From contig JAMPBN010000001.1 in the NCBI GenBank assembly GCA_023666665.1, positions 1,210,606-1,274,605 of the forward strand: DNA of 64,000 nucleotides. The letters run 5' to 3'. The notes under the pieces are model-generated. The model did no database searches and had not been told where the DNA came from. It saw nothing but the letters and a program-made list of their open reading frames with translations. Each line of letters begins with the position of its first letter. Positions within the stretch are counted from its first letter, which is position 1. The DNA comes from Prevotella sp. Lineage in GTDB: Bacteria; Bacteroidota; Bacteroidia; Bacteroidales; Muribaculaceae. A program made the translations under genes and the position numbers. Shown here piece after piece: positions 33,073 through 42,181 of the stretch.

Positions 33073-34112
33073 ACACCTTTGGTAACAAGCTGACCCTTAC
33101 CACCTTCGGCGAAAGCCACGGTACCGCCCTCGGCGGCGTAATCGACGGCTTCCCTGCCGGTTTTCCCATTGACATGGCGCGCATTCAGTCGGAACTTGAC
33201 CGCCGTCGCCCCGGCCAAAGTCATATCACCACTCAGCGCTCCGAACCGGACTGCGTGGAGATTCTGTCGGGCATTTTCGAGGGCCGCACTCTCGGCACAC
33301 CCATCGGCTTCATAATCCGCAACACCAATCAGCGTTCAGCCGACTATGAGGAGATGAGAAGCACATTCCGCCCGAGCCACGCCGACTTTACCTATCAAGC
33401 CAAATATGGTGTTCGCGACTATCGCGGCGGCGGTCGTGCTTCAGCCCGCGAAACTGCCGCAAGGGTTGTGGGCGGAGCTTTCTGCCGCCAATGGCTCGAA
33501 AGCCGGGGGGTAGAGATTCACGCCTCGACGGTTCAGGTGGGCGACATCCGAGCCGCCGTTTCCACAGCAGACCCCGAAAGCAACGCCGTGCGCTGTGCCG
33601 ACCCCGAAGCTGCCGAGCGTATGATTCGCCTGATTGAGGAGGTCAAGGCCGCGGGCGACACCATTGGTGGCGTTATAGAATGTCGAATCCTGGGAGTGCC
33701 TGCCGGAGTCGGCGAACCGCTGTTCGACCGTCTGAACTCACGCCTTGGCGCAGCAATGCTTACGATTCCCGCCGTTAAAGGAGTGGAGTTCGGCATGGGA
33801 TTCGAAGGGTGCACGCATCGCGGCTCGGAGATGATCGACGAGTTTACCACCGACCCCAACGGCCGCATCATCACACTGACAAACAACTCCGGCGGCATTC
33901 AGGGAGGCATCAGCAACGGTATGCCGATTACATTCCGCGTGGGCTTCAAGCCGGTGGCAACCCTGCTGCGTGATGTGAACACGGTAGACGCTGACGGTAA
34001 CCCTACGGTGCTTCACGCCCGAGGTCGCCACGATGCCTGCGTGTTGCCTCGTGCCGTTCCGGTGGTCGAGGCAATGGCAGCGCTGACCCTTAGTGATTTA
34101 TGGTGTAGCTGA
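33069..34112 (+). CDS. aroC: Chorismate synthase
   Basis: 347 residues. Last step of the shikimate pathway; FMN-dependent removal of phosphate from EPSP. GESHGTALGGVIDGFPAG (14-31), RPGQSHITTQRSE, RGGGRASARETAARV and the C-terminal RHDACVLPRAVPVVEAM are diagnostic. It overlaps ybaK by 4 bases. Its last 23 bases overlap the end of the convergent DUF3078 gene, so the final residues (LSDLWCS) are probably not constrained as enzyme sequence. Confidence 0.95.
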   Translation: MNTFGNKLTLTTFGESHGTALGGVIDGFPAGFPIDMARIQSELDRRRPGQSHITTQRSEPDCVEILSGIFEGRTLGTPIGFIIRNTNQRSADYEEMRSTFRPSHADFTYQAKYGVRDYRGGGRASARETAARVVGGAFCRQWLESRGVEIHASTVQVGDIRAAVSTADPESNAVRCADPEAAERMIRLIEEVKAAGDTIGGVIECRILGVPAGVGEPLFDRLNSRLGAAMLTIPAVKGVEFGMGFEGCTHRGSEMIDEFTTDPNGRIITLTNNSGGIQGGISNGMPITFRVGFKPVATLLRDVNTVDADGNPTVLHARGRHDACVLPRAVPVVEAMAALTLSDLWCS

Positions 34113-35403
34113 AGCCAAGGGAGAAGAGTTCACGCAGCTGGAACTTCTTCCACTGAGTGGTTTCGTGCATCGAAGTGTCGTAGCGCAGGTCAACGTTGAG
34201 GTTGGCCGACAGCCAGCGGTTGATGGTGAAAGCAAACTGGTTTTGCCAGTCGTATTGATACTTCTTGTAGTCGGTAAAGAAGAACACCCTCGAGTGCCAG
34301 CTCACGTTGTAGCAGATTTTCCAATCCCAGTTGGCCTCGATGTTGGAACCCACGGCGTTCAATGCCTTGGTGCCCTCCTTAAGCCCCTGGGCCACTTCGT
34401 CAACCTTGGGGTCAATCACCGTCTTGAGGTCGTAAGCCAGCGGTGATATTGAGAGCGAGAGGTTGAACTTTTTGTTTTTCGAGGTGTAGTTATAAGTCAT
34501 ACCGACACCGAGATTCAACTCGCCGGGCGACATAAACGAGGCGGTTCGCGTCTGCGTGCCGCTTTTGTAGCCGCAGAATATCGGGGTCTTAAACATTCCC
34601 TGCACCGAATAATACCAGTTATGTATGGCTTTATAACCGAATTTTGAGTTGATCTGCAGGAAATTCTCCGTCAGCGAATATGCACGATAGGGGTCGTCGG
34701 GGGTCGAGGTCATCACCGTGCGCCACTGGAAGTAGTTCTCAAACATCAGGTTGGGGTGGAACTTGGTGTTGAGCTTCGACTCATATTTGAAGTCGCCAAG
34801 AAGGTTGAGCGACTTATTGCCGCCCTGATACCAGTTGGGGCTGACAAACGCCTGCGAGAACTGCAGCAACACGTTAAATTTATTGAGCCAATGCTGCTTG
34901 CGCACTTCTTCGGGAGCGGCAATGTCGGTAATCGTGCCGGCAACCACCTCGGAGGGGGTCACGCCGATTTCTTCAAACACGGTGGCGGCGGTTATGGGGT
35001 CAACCGTGGCTACGTATTGCTTGGGCGGAGCCGCCATGGTGCGGATATTATAAGGCACCTGCCAGGGGGCGTTGATGGCGTGGGTCTGCATCATACGGTT
35101 GGCAAACACGCGGGTGCGCATTGCCCGGTCAAGCCAGTCGGGAGTGGCATCGCTCCCCACAGATTTTGAAAACAGCTCCTCGTTCGAGGGGAGCGCTGGG
35201 TCATAGCCGGTATATACCGCCGTGAGGAAAACGTCAACCGGCAGCTTATCAATTATAACGGGCCGGGAGCCAAGAGTGTCGGCAGCCTGGAGCAGCGAGT
35301 CGCATACCGACAGCGGTGCCTCGGGCTCAACCTCCGATTGTGCAAAAATGGAGCTGCTAAGAGCGGAAAACAGACAGGTTATGAGCAATTTTTTTGTCTT
35401 CAT
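34090..35403 (-). CDS. DUF3078 outer-membrane protein
   Basis: 437 residues with a signal peptide (1-21, ending SIFAQ). The soluble N-terminal part has WLDRAMRTRVFANRMMQTH. WLNKFNVLLQFSQAFVSPNWYQGGNKSLNLLG (about 182-213) is the conserved start of DUF3078, followed by beta strands ending in LGFSYTINH. Probably an outer-membrane barrel or surface-layer protein of unknown substrate. ATG 35403 follows a promoter box by 26 bases; the longer open frame crosses that promoter. Confidence 0.83.
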   Translation of the reverse strand: MKTKKLLITCLFSALSSSIFAQSEVEPEAPLSVCDSLLQAADTLGSRPVIIDKLPVDVFLTAVYTGYDPALPSNEELFSKSVGSDATPDWLDRAMRTRVFANRMMQTHAINAPWQVPYNIRTMAAPPKQYVATVDPITAATVFEEIGVTPSEVVAGTITDIAAPEEVRKQHWLNKFNVLLQFSQAFVSPNWYQGGNKSLNLLGDFKYESKLNTKFHPNLMFENYFQWRTVMTSTPDDPYRAYSLTENFLQINSKFGYKAIHNWYYSVQGMFKTPIFCGYKSGTQTRTASFMSPGELNLGVGMTYNYTSKNKKFNLSLSISPLAYDLKTVIDPKVDEVAQGLKEGTKALNAVGSNIEANWDWKICYNVSWHSRVFFFTDYKKYQYDWQNQFAFTINRWLSANLNVDLRYDTSMHETTQWKKFQLRELFSLGFSYTINH

Positions 35404-35429
35404 AATCGTGTGGTGTGATGAATTTTGCG

Positions 35430-35437
35430 CAAAGTTA
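35430..35437 (-). promoter_or_regulatory. -7 box (TAACTTTG) of the DUF3078 gene
   Basis: Back-to-back with the phoH box at 35460-35467; only 22 bases separate the two. Confidence 0.6.
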
Positions 35438-35459
35438 CAAAATTTCCGCGATTTTTCGT

Positions 35460-35467
35460 TATCTTTG
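35460..35467 (+). promoter_or_regulatory. -7 box (TATCTTTG) of phoH
   Basis: Lies 25 bases before the phoH ATG. Confidence 0.55.
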
Positions 35468-35492
35468 CACTCACAATGTGTACCCGCAAGCA

Positions 35493-36458
35493 ATGATTGA
35501 ACGGATTATAATAATTGACCGGGCCGACCCGGTGAGTTTTTACGGAGTGAACAACTCCAATATGCAGCTCATTAAAAACCTCCACCCCAAGCTGCGCATC
35601 GCCGCCCGTGGGTCGGTGATGAAAGTAATCGGCGAGGAGTCTGAAACCCAGGCTTTTGAAAAGACCATTCACGAACTCGAAGACCATTGCGCCAAATATA
35701 ACAAGCTCACCGAGGAAAACATTCTCGACATTGTTCACGGTTGCCAACCCTCTGAAATCAAGGGAGATGAGGCAATAATATACGGCGTTAACGGCAAGCC
35801 GATTCAGGCGCGCACTCCTCATCAGCGCGACCTGGTCAAGGCCTTCGCCGCCAACGACCTGGTATTTGCCCTCGGCCCTGCCGGCACGGGTAAAACCTAC
35901 GTGGCGATTGCCCTTGCGGTCAGAGCGCTGAAAAACAAGGAGGTGCGTAAGATTATACTTTCGCGCCCCGCAGTCGAGGCCGGCGAAAAACTCGGCTTTC
36001 TACCCGGCGATATGAAAGACAAAATTGACCCGTATCTCCAGCCGCTCTACGATGCCCTCGAGGATATGATTCCCGCCGCTAAGCTCAAGGAATATATGGA
36101 GTCAAAGGTCATACAGATTGCTCCGCTGGCATTTATGCGCGGCCGCACCCTCAGCGACGCCGTAATCGTTCTCGACGAGGCACAAAACACTACTACGCAC
36201 CAAATCAAAATGTTCCTGACCCGCTTGGGCATGAATGCCAAGATGGTCATAACCGGCGACGTTACGCAGATTGACTTGCCGCGCACTCAATGCTCCGGCC
36301 TCATCCGGGCGCTCAATGTGCTCCGCAACGTTGACGGCATTGGCCGCGTAGAGTTCGACAAAAAAGACATTGTCCGCGCCAAGCTGGTGCAGCGCATCGT
36401 CGAAGCCTACGAAAAGTACGATACCTCTTCTTCGACCCGCGAAGAAGAATCTGTTTAG
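35493..36458 (+). CDS. phoH: PhoH-family ATPase
   Basis: 321 residues. An N-terminal KH-like region is followed by the PhoH domain: [28 protein letters not shown] with the Walker [17 protein letters not shown], and [23 protein letters not shown] with the Walker B. Members are linked to RNA metabolism. ATG 35493 (MIERIII) is used since the frame upstream lies in the promoter. The stop codon falls in a TGTTTAG repeat unit. Confidence 0.92.
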   Translation: MIERIIIIDRADPVSFYGVNNSNMQLIKNLHPKLRIAARGSVMKVIGEESETQAFEKTIHELEDHCAKYNKLTEENILDIVHGCQPSEIKGDEAIIYGVNGKPIQARTPHQRDLVKAFAANDLVFALGPAGTGKTYVAIALAVRALKNKEVRKIILSRPAVEAGEKLGFLPGDMKDKIDPYLQPLYDALEDMIPAAKLKEYMESKVIQIAPLAFMRGRTLSDAVIVLDEAQNTTTHQIKMFLTRLGMNAKMVITGDVTQIDLPRTQCSGLIRALNVLRNVDGIGRVEFDKKDIVRAKLVQRIVEAYEKYDTSSSTREEESV

Positions 36459-36505
36459 CGCTTCGCTGTTTAGTGGTGCTTGCATGCAAGCACCTGTTTA
36501 AAAGT
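36451..36505. repeat. Hairpin element with TGTTTA units and a 20-bp palindrome
   Basis: CTGTTTA occurs three times, separated by hairpins: AGCG-CTT-CGCT (36457-36467) and the perfect 20-base palindrome at 36475-36494 (GGTGCTTGCA and its complement). The layout matches the pheT/yebC element: a short TTA-containing word alternating with compact hairpins. It includes the phoH stop and precedes purC. Confidence 0.75.
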
Positions 36506-36538
36506 TTAAAATTTATCACATTAACACCCACTGATTCA

Positions 36539-37492
36539 ATGTCCACTACTCTACAAACCACCGACTTTCACTTTCCGGGACAGCAGAGCGTTTACCACGG
36601 CAAAGTTCGCGACGTTTACGCCATAGTCCCCGACACCCTCGTGATGATTGCCACCGACCGCATCTCGGCGTTCGACGTGGTTCTGCCCAAAGGTATCCCG
36701 TTTAAGGGACAAGTACTTAACCAAATAGCCACGTATTTCCTCGATGCCACCTCCGACATCGTGCCCAACTGGAAGCTCGCCACTCCCGACCCGATGGTCA
36801 CCGTGGGCCGCAAAGCCGAGGGCCTGCGCGTAGAGATGATTATTCGCGGCTACCTCACAGGTTCCGCATGGCGCGAATACGCCGCCGGATGCCGCGAACT
36901 CTGCGGCGTTAAGCTCCCCGACGGCATGCGCGAGAACCAAAAGTTCCCCGAACCCATCATCACCCCCACCACCAAAGCCGAAGCCGGCCACGATGAAAAC
37001 ATCTCACGCGAGGAAATCATTGCCCAGGGCCTCGTCAGCGAAAAGCACTACGCCAAAGTCGAGAAATACACCCGCGCCCTCTTTGCCCGCGGGCAGCAGA
37101 TGGCCGCCGAAAAGGGCCTGATTCTCGTCGACACCAAATATGAGTTCGGCATCGTTGACGACGAAGTCATCCTCATCGACGAAATCCACACCCCCGACTC
37201 CTCGCGCTACTTCTATGCCGAGGGCTATGAAGATCGCTTCGAGAAAGGCGAACCCCAGCGTCAGCTCTCCAAAGAATTTGTGCGCCAATGGCTTATTGAA
37301 CACGGTTTTATGGGCAAAGCCGGACAGACCGTGCCTGAAATGACCCCCGAGTTTGTTGACTCCGTGAGCCGCCGCTACATTGAGCTCTACGAACACATCA
37401 CCGGCCGCAAATTTGTGCCCGCCGAAGATGCCCACCTGGAGCAGCGCATTGAAAAGAACGTTCTTGACTGCCTGGAGCAGCTCAACGCCTGA
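36539..37492 (+). CDS. purC: SAICAR synthetase
   Basis: 317 residues. Joins CAIR and aspartate in purine synthesis. [28 protein letters not shown] (19-46), [16 protein letters not shown] and the metal-binding [11 protein letters not shown] and [13 protein letters not shown] are typical. The start MSTTLQ follows the palindromic element. The stop shares a base with the menG start (TGATG). Confidence 0.95.
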   Translation: MSTTLQTTDFHFPGQQSVYHGKVRDVYAIVPDTLVMIATDRISAFDVVLPKGIPFKGQVLNQIATYFLDATSDIVPNWKLATPDPMVTVGRKAEGLRVEMIIRGYLTGSAWREYAAGCRELCGVKLPDGMRENQKFPEPIITPTTKAEAGHDENISREEIIAQGLVSEKHYAKVEKYTRALFARGQQMAAEKGLILVDTKYEFGIVDDEVILIDEIHTPDSSRYFYAEGYEDRFEKGEPQRQLSKEFVRQWLIEHGFMGKAGQTVPEMTPEFVDSVSRRYIELYEHITGRKFVPAEDAHLEQRIEKNVLDCLEQLNA

Positions 37493-38226
37493 TGGCTGAC
37501 GTAGAGAAGATTACCCCTTACGGCTCCGATGCCCCCAAGGAGCAGCAGGTCGAGGCTATGTTTGACTCCATAGCCCCGGCCTACGACCTGATGAACCGCG
37601 CAATGACCTTCGGCATTGACCGCCTGTGGCGTGCCAAGGCCGTGGGTATGTTGCGCCGCGAGGGCGGCCCCTCCAGGATTCTCGACATTGCCACCGGCAC
37701 CGGCGACCTTGCCATTCTCCTTGCCCGCAAACTCCCCGGCGCTCACATTACCGGAGTAGACCTCTCGGCCGGAATGCTCGCCGTAGGGCGCGAAAAGGTG
37801 ACCAAAGCCGGGCTAACCGACCGCATCAGCTTCAGCGAGGCCGACTGCCTGGCTCTGCCGTTTGCCGACGGCGAGTTTGACTGCATCACGGTGGCCTACG
37901 GAGTGCGCAACTTTGCCAACCTCGAGGCCGGCTACCGCGAAATGCGCCGCGTGCTCCGCCCCGGCGGCACGCTCTGCGTCATAGAGCTCTCAACCCCCGT
38001 CAACCCTCTCATCAAGCCGCTCTACCGCTTCTACACCCGGACAATTATCCCCGCCGTGGGGCGTATGGTGAGCAAAGACAGCCGCGCCTACTCCTACCTG
38101 CCCGAAAGCATTGCCGCAGTTGCCCAGCGCGAACAGATGACCGCCCTGATGCAACGCGCCGGATTCAGCCATACCTTCTACCGCCCCCTGACGTTCGGAG
38201 TCTGCACGATTTACCTCGGAAGCTAA
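37492..38226 (+). CDS. menG: Demethylmenaquinone methyltransferase
   Basis: 244 residues, UbiE/MenG type SAM methyltransferase. MFDSIAPAYDLMNRAMTFGIDRLWR (23-47), ILDIATGTGDLAILLA and the VAYGVRNFANLEAG stretch are diagnostic. It makes menaquinone, the expected quinone of anaerobic Bacteroidales. Translationally coupled to purC by the shared stop/start. Confidence 0.94.
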   Translation: MADVEKITPYGSDAPKEQQVEAMFDSIAPAYDLMNRAMTFGIDRLWRAKAVGMLRREGGPSRILDIATGTGDLAILLARKLPGAHITGVDLSAGMLAVGREKVTKAGLTDRISFSEADCLALPFADGEFDCITVAYGVRNFANLEAGYREMRRVLRPGGTLCVIELSTPVNPLIKPLYRFYTRTIIPAVGRMVSKDSRAYSYLPESIAAVAQREQMTALMQRAGFSHTFYRPLTFGVCTIYLGS

Positions 38227-38366
38227 TTAACACGTTTTAACACATTTCGCCGCCAAGTGCTTAATTTTAAATTAAATTAAGCATATTGGCGTTGCGTTTG
38301 TAATATTTAACAAATCAACGGATAAGAAATTCGACCTTTAGACCAATGCATTAGCGAAAAAATCAT

Positions 38367-38374
38367 TACCTTTG
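38367..38374 (+). promoter_or_regulatory. -7 box (TACCTTTG) of the inositol synthase gene
   Basis: Gives a leader of about 45 bases. The rest of the 198-base gap after menG shows AT-rich DNA and no gene. Confidence 0.6.
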
Positions 38375-38424
38375 CGCCGCGAAACGATTATAAATAACCA
38401 AACATATCACTCAACTAACCTTTT

Positions 38425-39732
38425 ATGAGCAATTCAACTGTTAAACCCGCCGAAGGCAAACTCGGCGTTCTCGTTGTTGGCTGCGGTGCCGTAGCAACAA
38501 CTTTTATGACCGGCGTGCTCATGGCCCGCAAAGGTCTTGCCAAACCTGTTGGCTCTATGACCCAGTACGACAAAATTCGTGTCGGCAAGGGTAAAGACAA
38601 AAAATACCTTATGTATAAAGACATCGTAAGCATGGCCTCGCTCGACGACATCGTGTTCGGCTCTTGGGACGTTTATCCCGCAAACGCTTACGAAGCAGCT
38701 GTTAATGCTGAGGTTCTCAAAGAAAAAGACATCAACCCCGTAAAAGACGAACTCGAGGCTATCAAACCTATGACCGCCGCTTTCGACAAAAACTACGCCA
38801 AGCGCCTCGACGGCGACAACGTAAAAGTTGTTAAAAACCGCTGGGATATGGTTGAGCAGCTTCGCGAAGACATCCGCAACTTCAAGAAAATCAACGGTGT
38901 TGACCGCTGCGTAGTCCTCTGGGCCGCTTCTACCGAAGTTTACGTTCCCGTAAACGATAAGGTTCACGATACCCTCGAGCACCTCGAAGCCGCAATGAAG
39001 GCTGACGACAAGGAAAACATCGCTCCTTCAATGTGTTACGCCTACGCTGCCCTCGCAGAAGGCTGCCCCTTCATTATGGGCGCTCCCAACACTACCGTCG
39101 ACATTCCCGCAATGTGGGAACTCAGCGAAAAAACCGGTATGCCCATCGCCGGCAAGGACTTCAAGACCGGTCAAACCCTCGTTAAGTCAGGTTTCGCTCC
39201 CATCATCGGCACACGTATGCTCGGCCTCAGCGGCTGGTTCTCAACCAACATTCTCGGCAACCGCGACGGCCTCGTGCTCGACGAACCCGCCAACTTCCGC
39301 ACCAAAGAAGTCAGCAAGCTCTCCACCCTGGAATCAATCCTCGTGCCCGAAGCTCAGCCCGACCTCTACAGCAACTACTACCACAAGGTGCGCATAAACT
39401 ATTATCCCCCGCGCAACGACAACAAAGAGGGCTGGGACAACATTGACATCTTCGGCTGGATGGGCTACCCCATGCAGATCAAGATTAACTTCCTCTGCCG
39501 CGACTCTATCCTCGCCGCTCCCCTCTGCCTCGACCTCGTGCTGCTGAGCGACCTCGCAGCCCGCGCCGGCCGTCACGGCATCCAGCGCTTCCTGAGCTTC
39601 TTCCTCAAGAGCCCGATGCACGACTACACCAAGGGAGAAGTTCCCGTAAACCACCTCTTCCAGCAATACACCATGCTGAAAAACGCAATCCGCGAAATGG
39701 GTGGCTACGAAGCCGACGAAGAAATCGACTAA
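38425..39732 (+). CDS. ino1: myo-Inositol-1-phosphate synthase
   Basis: 435 residues. Converts glucose-6-phosphate to inositol-phosphate using NAD. The Rossmann loop VLVVGCGAVATTFMTG (15-30), VLWAASTEVYVP, FIMGAPNTTVDIPA, GKDFKTGQT, and the DSILAAPLCLDL stretch are typical of the bacterial/eukaryotic-like enzyme. In Bacteroidetes it feeds inositol phospholipids and sphingolipids. Single-gene transcript: own promoter and a strong terminator. Codons here are visibly more uniform than in neighbours, suggesting high expression. Confidence 0.93.
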   Translation: MSNSTVKPAEGKLGVLVVGCGAVATTFMTGVLMARKGLAKPVGSMTQYDKIRVGKGKDKKYLMYKDIVSMASLDDIVFGSWDVYPANAYEAAVNAEVLKEKDINPVKDELEAIKPMTAAFDKNYAKRLDGDNVKVVKNRWDMVEQLREDIRNFKKINGVDRCVVLWAASTEVYVPVNDKVHDTLEHLEAAMKADDKENIAPSMCYAYAALAEGCPFIMGAPNTTVDIPAMWELSEKTGMPIAGKDFKTGQTLVKSGFAPIIGTRMLGLSGWFSTNILGNRDGLVLDEPANFRTKEVSKLSTLESILVPEAQPDLYSNYYHKVRINYYPPRNDNKEGWDNIDIFGWMGYPMQIKINFLCRDSILAAPLCLDLVLLSDLAARAGRHGIQRFLSFFLKSPMHDYTKGEVPVNHLFQQYTMLKNAIREMGGYEADEEID

Positions 39733-39752
39733 TTCCCTGAACCGAATAATAT

Positions 39753-39784
39753 AAAAGCGGCGGACCTTTATCCGCCGCTTTTGT
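39753..39784 (+). terminator. Intrinsic terminator after the inositol synthase gene
   Basis: Arms AAAAGCGGCGGA and TCCGCCGCTTTT around a 5-base loop, with T-rich tail; works in both directions in principle. Confidence 0.88.
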
Positions 39785-39806
39785 TGCTTAAAGAGCTTGC
39801 CGACGC

Positions 39807-39841
39807 GCCTAACGCCTAAAGTACAAGGCCTAACGCCTAAA
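39807..39841. repeat. Heptamer array GCCTAAC at the 3' end of the barrel gene
   Basis: Five steps in register: GCCTAAC, GCCTAAA, GTACAAG, GCCTAAC, GCCTAAA. On the minus strand it provides the TAG stop of the outer-membrane barrel gene (39837-39839). Confidence 0.85.
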
Positions 39842-40379
39842 AGCTATAATACAGGCCGAAGCTGAGCGCGTTACTCAGGTCGAGGCCGCCGCCGGTGAAG
39901 CGACCGCCGGCCTTGGCAGCATCGTTGCCGTAGGTGTAGCCGAGAAGACCGCAGTGGGCCACGATGGAGAACCGGTCGTTGAGGTCAACGCTGATGCCCG
40001 GCTTGAAGCCGATGCCAACGGTTACGGAACAGTCGGAGTGGCCTCCTTTCCAGCCGGTTCGGCCGAGACTAAAATCAATGCCGCCGTCAACGAACAGGCT
40101 CACCCGGTCGCCCTTGAAGAACGTATAGCGCGCATATGGGTCGAACACGAACGAGCCATTGTGAGTGTCGCCCTGCTTGACGTAGCTGAAGCCAATCGAA
40201 GTGCCCACGGCAAAGTTGTCTGAAAGATTATAGCCGATTTCGGGCAGGAGGTTTGCGGTGGTTGTTTTGGTGGTGGAATTGTGCATAACGCCTAATGAGC
40301 CACCTACATAGAAGTCTTCAGCCGACGCTGCGCCAAGGCCCATCAGGGCAACTGCGGCAAGAGTAATGATTTTTTTCAT
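39837..40379 (-). CDS. Small outer-membrane beta-barrel protein
   Basis: 180 residues. Signal peptide to about residue 20 (GAASAEDFY). Eight-strand type barrel: alternating strands such as FAVGTSIGFSYV, DRVSLFVDGGIDFSLG and a final LSFGLYYSF with the C-terminal Phe. Similar to OmpA/OmpW-type porin-like barrels; ligand unknown. It has its own strong promoter and ends in a heptamer array. Confidence 0.82.
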   Translation of the reverse strand: MKKIITLAAVALMGLGAASAEDFYVGGSLGVMHNSTTKTTTANLLPEIGYNLSDNFAVGTSIGFSYVKQGDTHNGSFVFDPYARYTFFKGDRVSLFVDGGIDFSLGRTGWKGGHSDCSVTVGIGFKPGISVDLNDRFSIVAHCGLLGYTYGNDAAKAGGRFTGGGLDLSNALSFGLYYSF

Positions 40380-40400
40380 TGTTTACTTAAATTTTGATTA

Positions 40401-40431
40401 TAAAGTTAAAAAAATTCTTTCACTATATCAA
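40401..40431 (-). promoter_or_regulatory. Promoter of the barrel gene
   Basis: TAACTTTA (40401-40408) and TTG (40429-40431) with a 20-base spacer. Confidence 0.65.
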
Positions 40432-40477
40432 AACGGCTCAACCCCTCATTCTGTTTAACACGGTTATAAAAACAACC

Positions 40478-41116
40478 TCACAGACAGAAAGTCATATACG
40501 CGGGGATGCATAACCGGGACTCATCAACGCTCAGATTGCGCGGATGAACAATTATGTTGGAGCCAATGCGTTTTTTAAACAGTTCATCAAAGCGGTCTAA
40601 CGACGTAGTAGAATGCTTTTCTTTTGATTTCACCTCAATGGGAAATATTTTATAATGCAGTTTGCTGGCATTAGAAATCAAAAAGTCAACCTCTATGTCA
40701 TTTCTGTGTTTTTCCTGATTATAGCGCGTATAGAAGTATAGTTTATAGCCGGCTGCCACAAGCATTTGGGCCACCGCATTTTCATAAAACATACCCTCGT
40801 TGACCGAAAGTTTACCCAAGAGCAGTTCGCGATAGAGATTCTCTTCTGAAATCTCATTTTCGTCAAATGTATGAGTAATCAAAAGCACGGTGAAGAGCAT
40901 CCGCAGGTCGTTCATATAATTCTCGAACGCATCTTTTACTACCTGCGGAGCTATATTGAAATCTATGAGTATGAAACTTTTGTATTCATTTTTTCCAAAC
41001 TCTCGGGCTATGGTTGACTTTCCAATTCGCCGCGCTCCCTCAATAAGCAGCGCCTTGGTTCCTGCGGTCTCTTTTTTCCACTTGAGGAGCTTCTGATATA
41101 TTTTTCGCTTAAAAAT
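40478..41116 (-). pseudogene. Internally deleted AAA ATPase (DUF4143-type) remnant
   Basis: The frame is open for 212 codons from ATT 41116 but has no ATG until residue 68. The start reads KRKIYQKLLKWKKETAG and keeps the Walker A loop GARRIGKST and IDFNIAPQVVKDAFE. It then joins directly to the C-terminal DUF4143 part (MFYENAVAQMLVAAGYKLYFYTRYNQ, EVDFLIS, FPIEVKSK). The rest of the ATPase domain, including Walker B, is missing; intact members are about twice as long. An in-frame deletion plus loss of the start codon explains it. AT-rich. Confidence 0.78.
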
Positions 41117-41139
41117 CTAAATATTAAATATTTAGGTTG

Positions 41140-41147
41140 TAAAGTTA
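41140..41147 (-). promoter_or_regulatory. -7-like box (TAACTTTA) upstream of the ATPase remnant
   Basis: Lies about 24 bases before the ATT at which the coding similarity begins. Confidence 0.45.
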
Positions 41148-41155
41148 GGCAAAAA

Positions 41156-41245
41156 ATCAATAAAGCGCAAGTATGGAAGTGTTAAAATTGGCAATAAAGC
41201 GCACCTGCGGAAGTGTCAAAATTGGCAATAAAACGCACCTGCATC
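41156..41245. repeat. 34-bp tandem direct repeat, about 2.6 copies
   Basis: Copies at 41156-41189, 41190-41223 and a partial at 41224-41245. The core is CAATAAAGCGCACCTGCGG followed by AAGTGTCAAAATT. Copies 1 and 2 differ at a few positions; copy 3 is cut by poly-A. In the 354-base stretch 41117-41470 this repeat, a minus-strand terminator and the promoter of the next gene are all I find. Confidence 0.85.
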
Positions 41246-41276
41246 AAAAAAAAACGGCTGTCTCACGATAGCCGTT
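41246..41276 (-). terminator. Minus-strand intrinsic terminator
   Basis: Arms AACGGCT (41253-41259) and AGCCGTT (41270-41276), followed on the minus strand by nine T. No annotated gene lies upstream on that strand. Confidence 0.75.
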
Positions 41277-41318
41277 AATCTTAAACCTTAAATCTAATAT
41301 CAAAAAACACAGTGCAAA
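41246..41318 (-). ncRNA. Candidate small RNA or orphan leader
   Basis: A minus-strand TATCTTTA box (41324-41331), with TTG at 41354-41356, precedes about 70 bases without an open frame that end in the terminator at 41246-41276. This could be a short non-coding transcript or the leader of a gene that has been lost. No family was recognised. Confidence 0.3.
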
Positions 41319-41400
41319 TACAGTAAAGATAACACTAAAACCCCCGGAGTGTGCAAAAAGTTCGCAACCAAGCGGCCTTTAACATTTTTTAACACTCTGT

Positions 41401-41434
41401 TTGCCATCTTAAAACTTCAAAATCCTTACTTTTG
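41401..41434 (+). promoter_or_regulatory. Promoter of the two-component operon
   Basis: TTG at 41401-41403 and TACTTTTG at 41427-41434; the 23-base spacer is a little long. Confidence 0.5.
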
Positions 41435-41470
41435 TGGCCTACATAATGCAAATTCACAATAGAAACTACT

Positions 41471-42181
41471 ATGCGTGTAAAAATACTTGTGATTGACGAC
41501 GAAGAGTCAATCTGCGAAATTCTCCGTTACAACCTCGTCAAAGAGGGCTATGAGGTCGACACCGCATTGTCGGCCGAAGAAGCCCTCAGGATGGATCTCC
41601 CCAGTTATTCGCTGTTTATCGTAGACATTATGATGGATAAAATCAGCGGATTTGACTTTGCCCACAAAATCAAAAACATTGACGAACTCGAAGATAAGCC
41701 GATAATTTTCTGTACTGCACTGGCCGACGAAGACGACACCGTCATGGGCCTGAACATCGGAGCCGACGACTATATCACCAAACCGTTCTCCATCCCCGAG
41801 GTGCTGGCCCGGGTGCGCTCGGTAATGCGCCGCAGCAATATCTCCACACATCTTGCCGCCAATCGCTCCAAGGCCAAATATGAGGCCGACATCATTTTCA
41901 AGGGTCTGAGGCTCAACCGCAACGAGAAAGTATGCTACATTGACGGCGTACCCCAGCAGCTCTCCAAAACCGAGTTTGACCTACTGCTCTTCTTCCTCGA
42001 GCACCGCAACCGCATATATTCGCGCGAGGAAATAATTCGCAACGTGTGGTCAAACAACGTGATAGTCAGCAACCGCACCGTCGACACCAGCCTTACCCGA
42101 CTGCGCAAGAAACTCGGCGAATACGGTCGCCATATTGAAACGCGTGTGGGCTTCGGCTATGGCTTCAAAGAGGTCATATAA
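41471..42181 (+). CDS. OmpR/PhoB-type response regulator
   Basis: 236 residues. The receiver domain has the acidic pair in VIDDEE (8-10), the phospho-acceptor Asp in FIVDIMMD (about 52), Thr in CTALADE and Lys in YITKPFS (about 104). A winged-helix DNA-binding domain follows (QLSKTEFDLLLFFLEHRNRIYSREEI). Paired with the histidine kinase whose start lies within its 3' end. The signal sensed is unknown. Confidence 0.93.
   Translation: MRVKILVIDDEESICEILRYNLVKEGYEVDTALSAEEALRMDLPSYSLFIVDIMMDKISGFDFAHKIKNIDELEDKPIIFCTALADEDDTVMGLNIGADDYITKPFSIPEVLARVRSVMRRSNISTHLAANRSKAKYEADIIFKGLRLNRNEKVCYIDGVPQQLSKTEFDLLLFFLEHRNRIYSREEIIRNVWSNNVIVSNRTVDTSLTRLRKKLGEYGRHIETRVGFGYGFKEVI

Noticed and set aside
41156..41245. 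Possible CRISPR array
   Set aside because: Copies abut directly with no spacers, there are fewer than three, and no cas gene is present. It is a plain tandem repeat.
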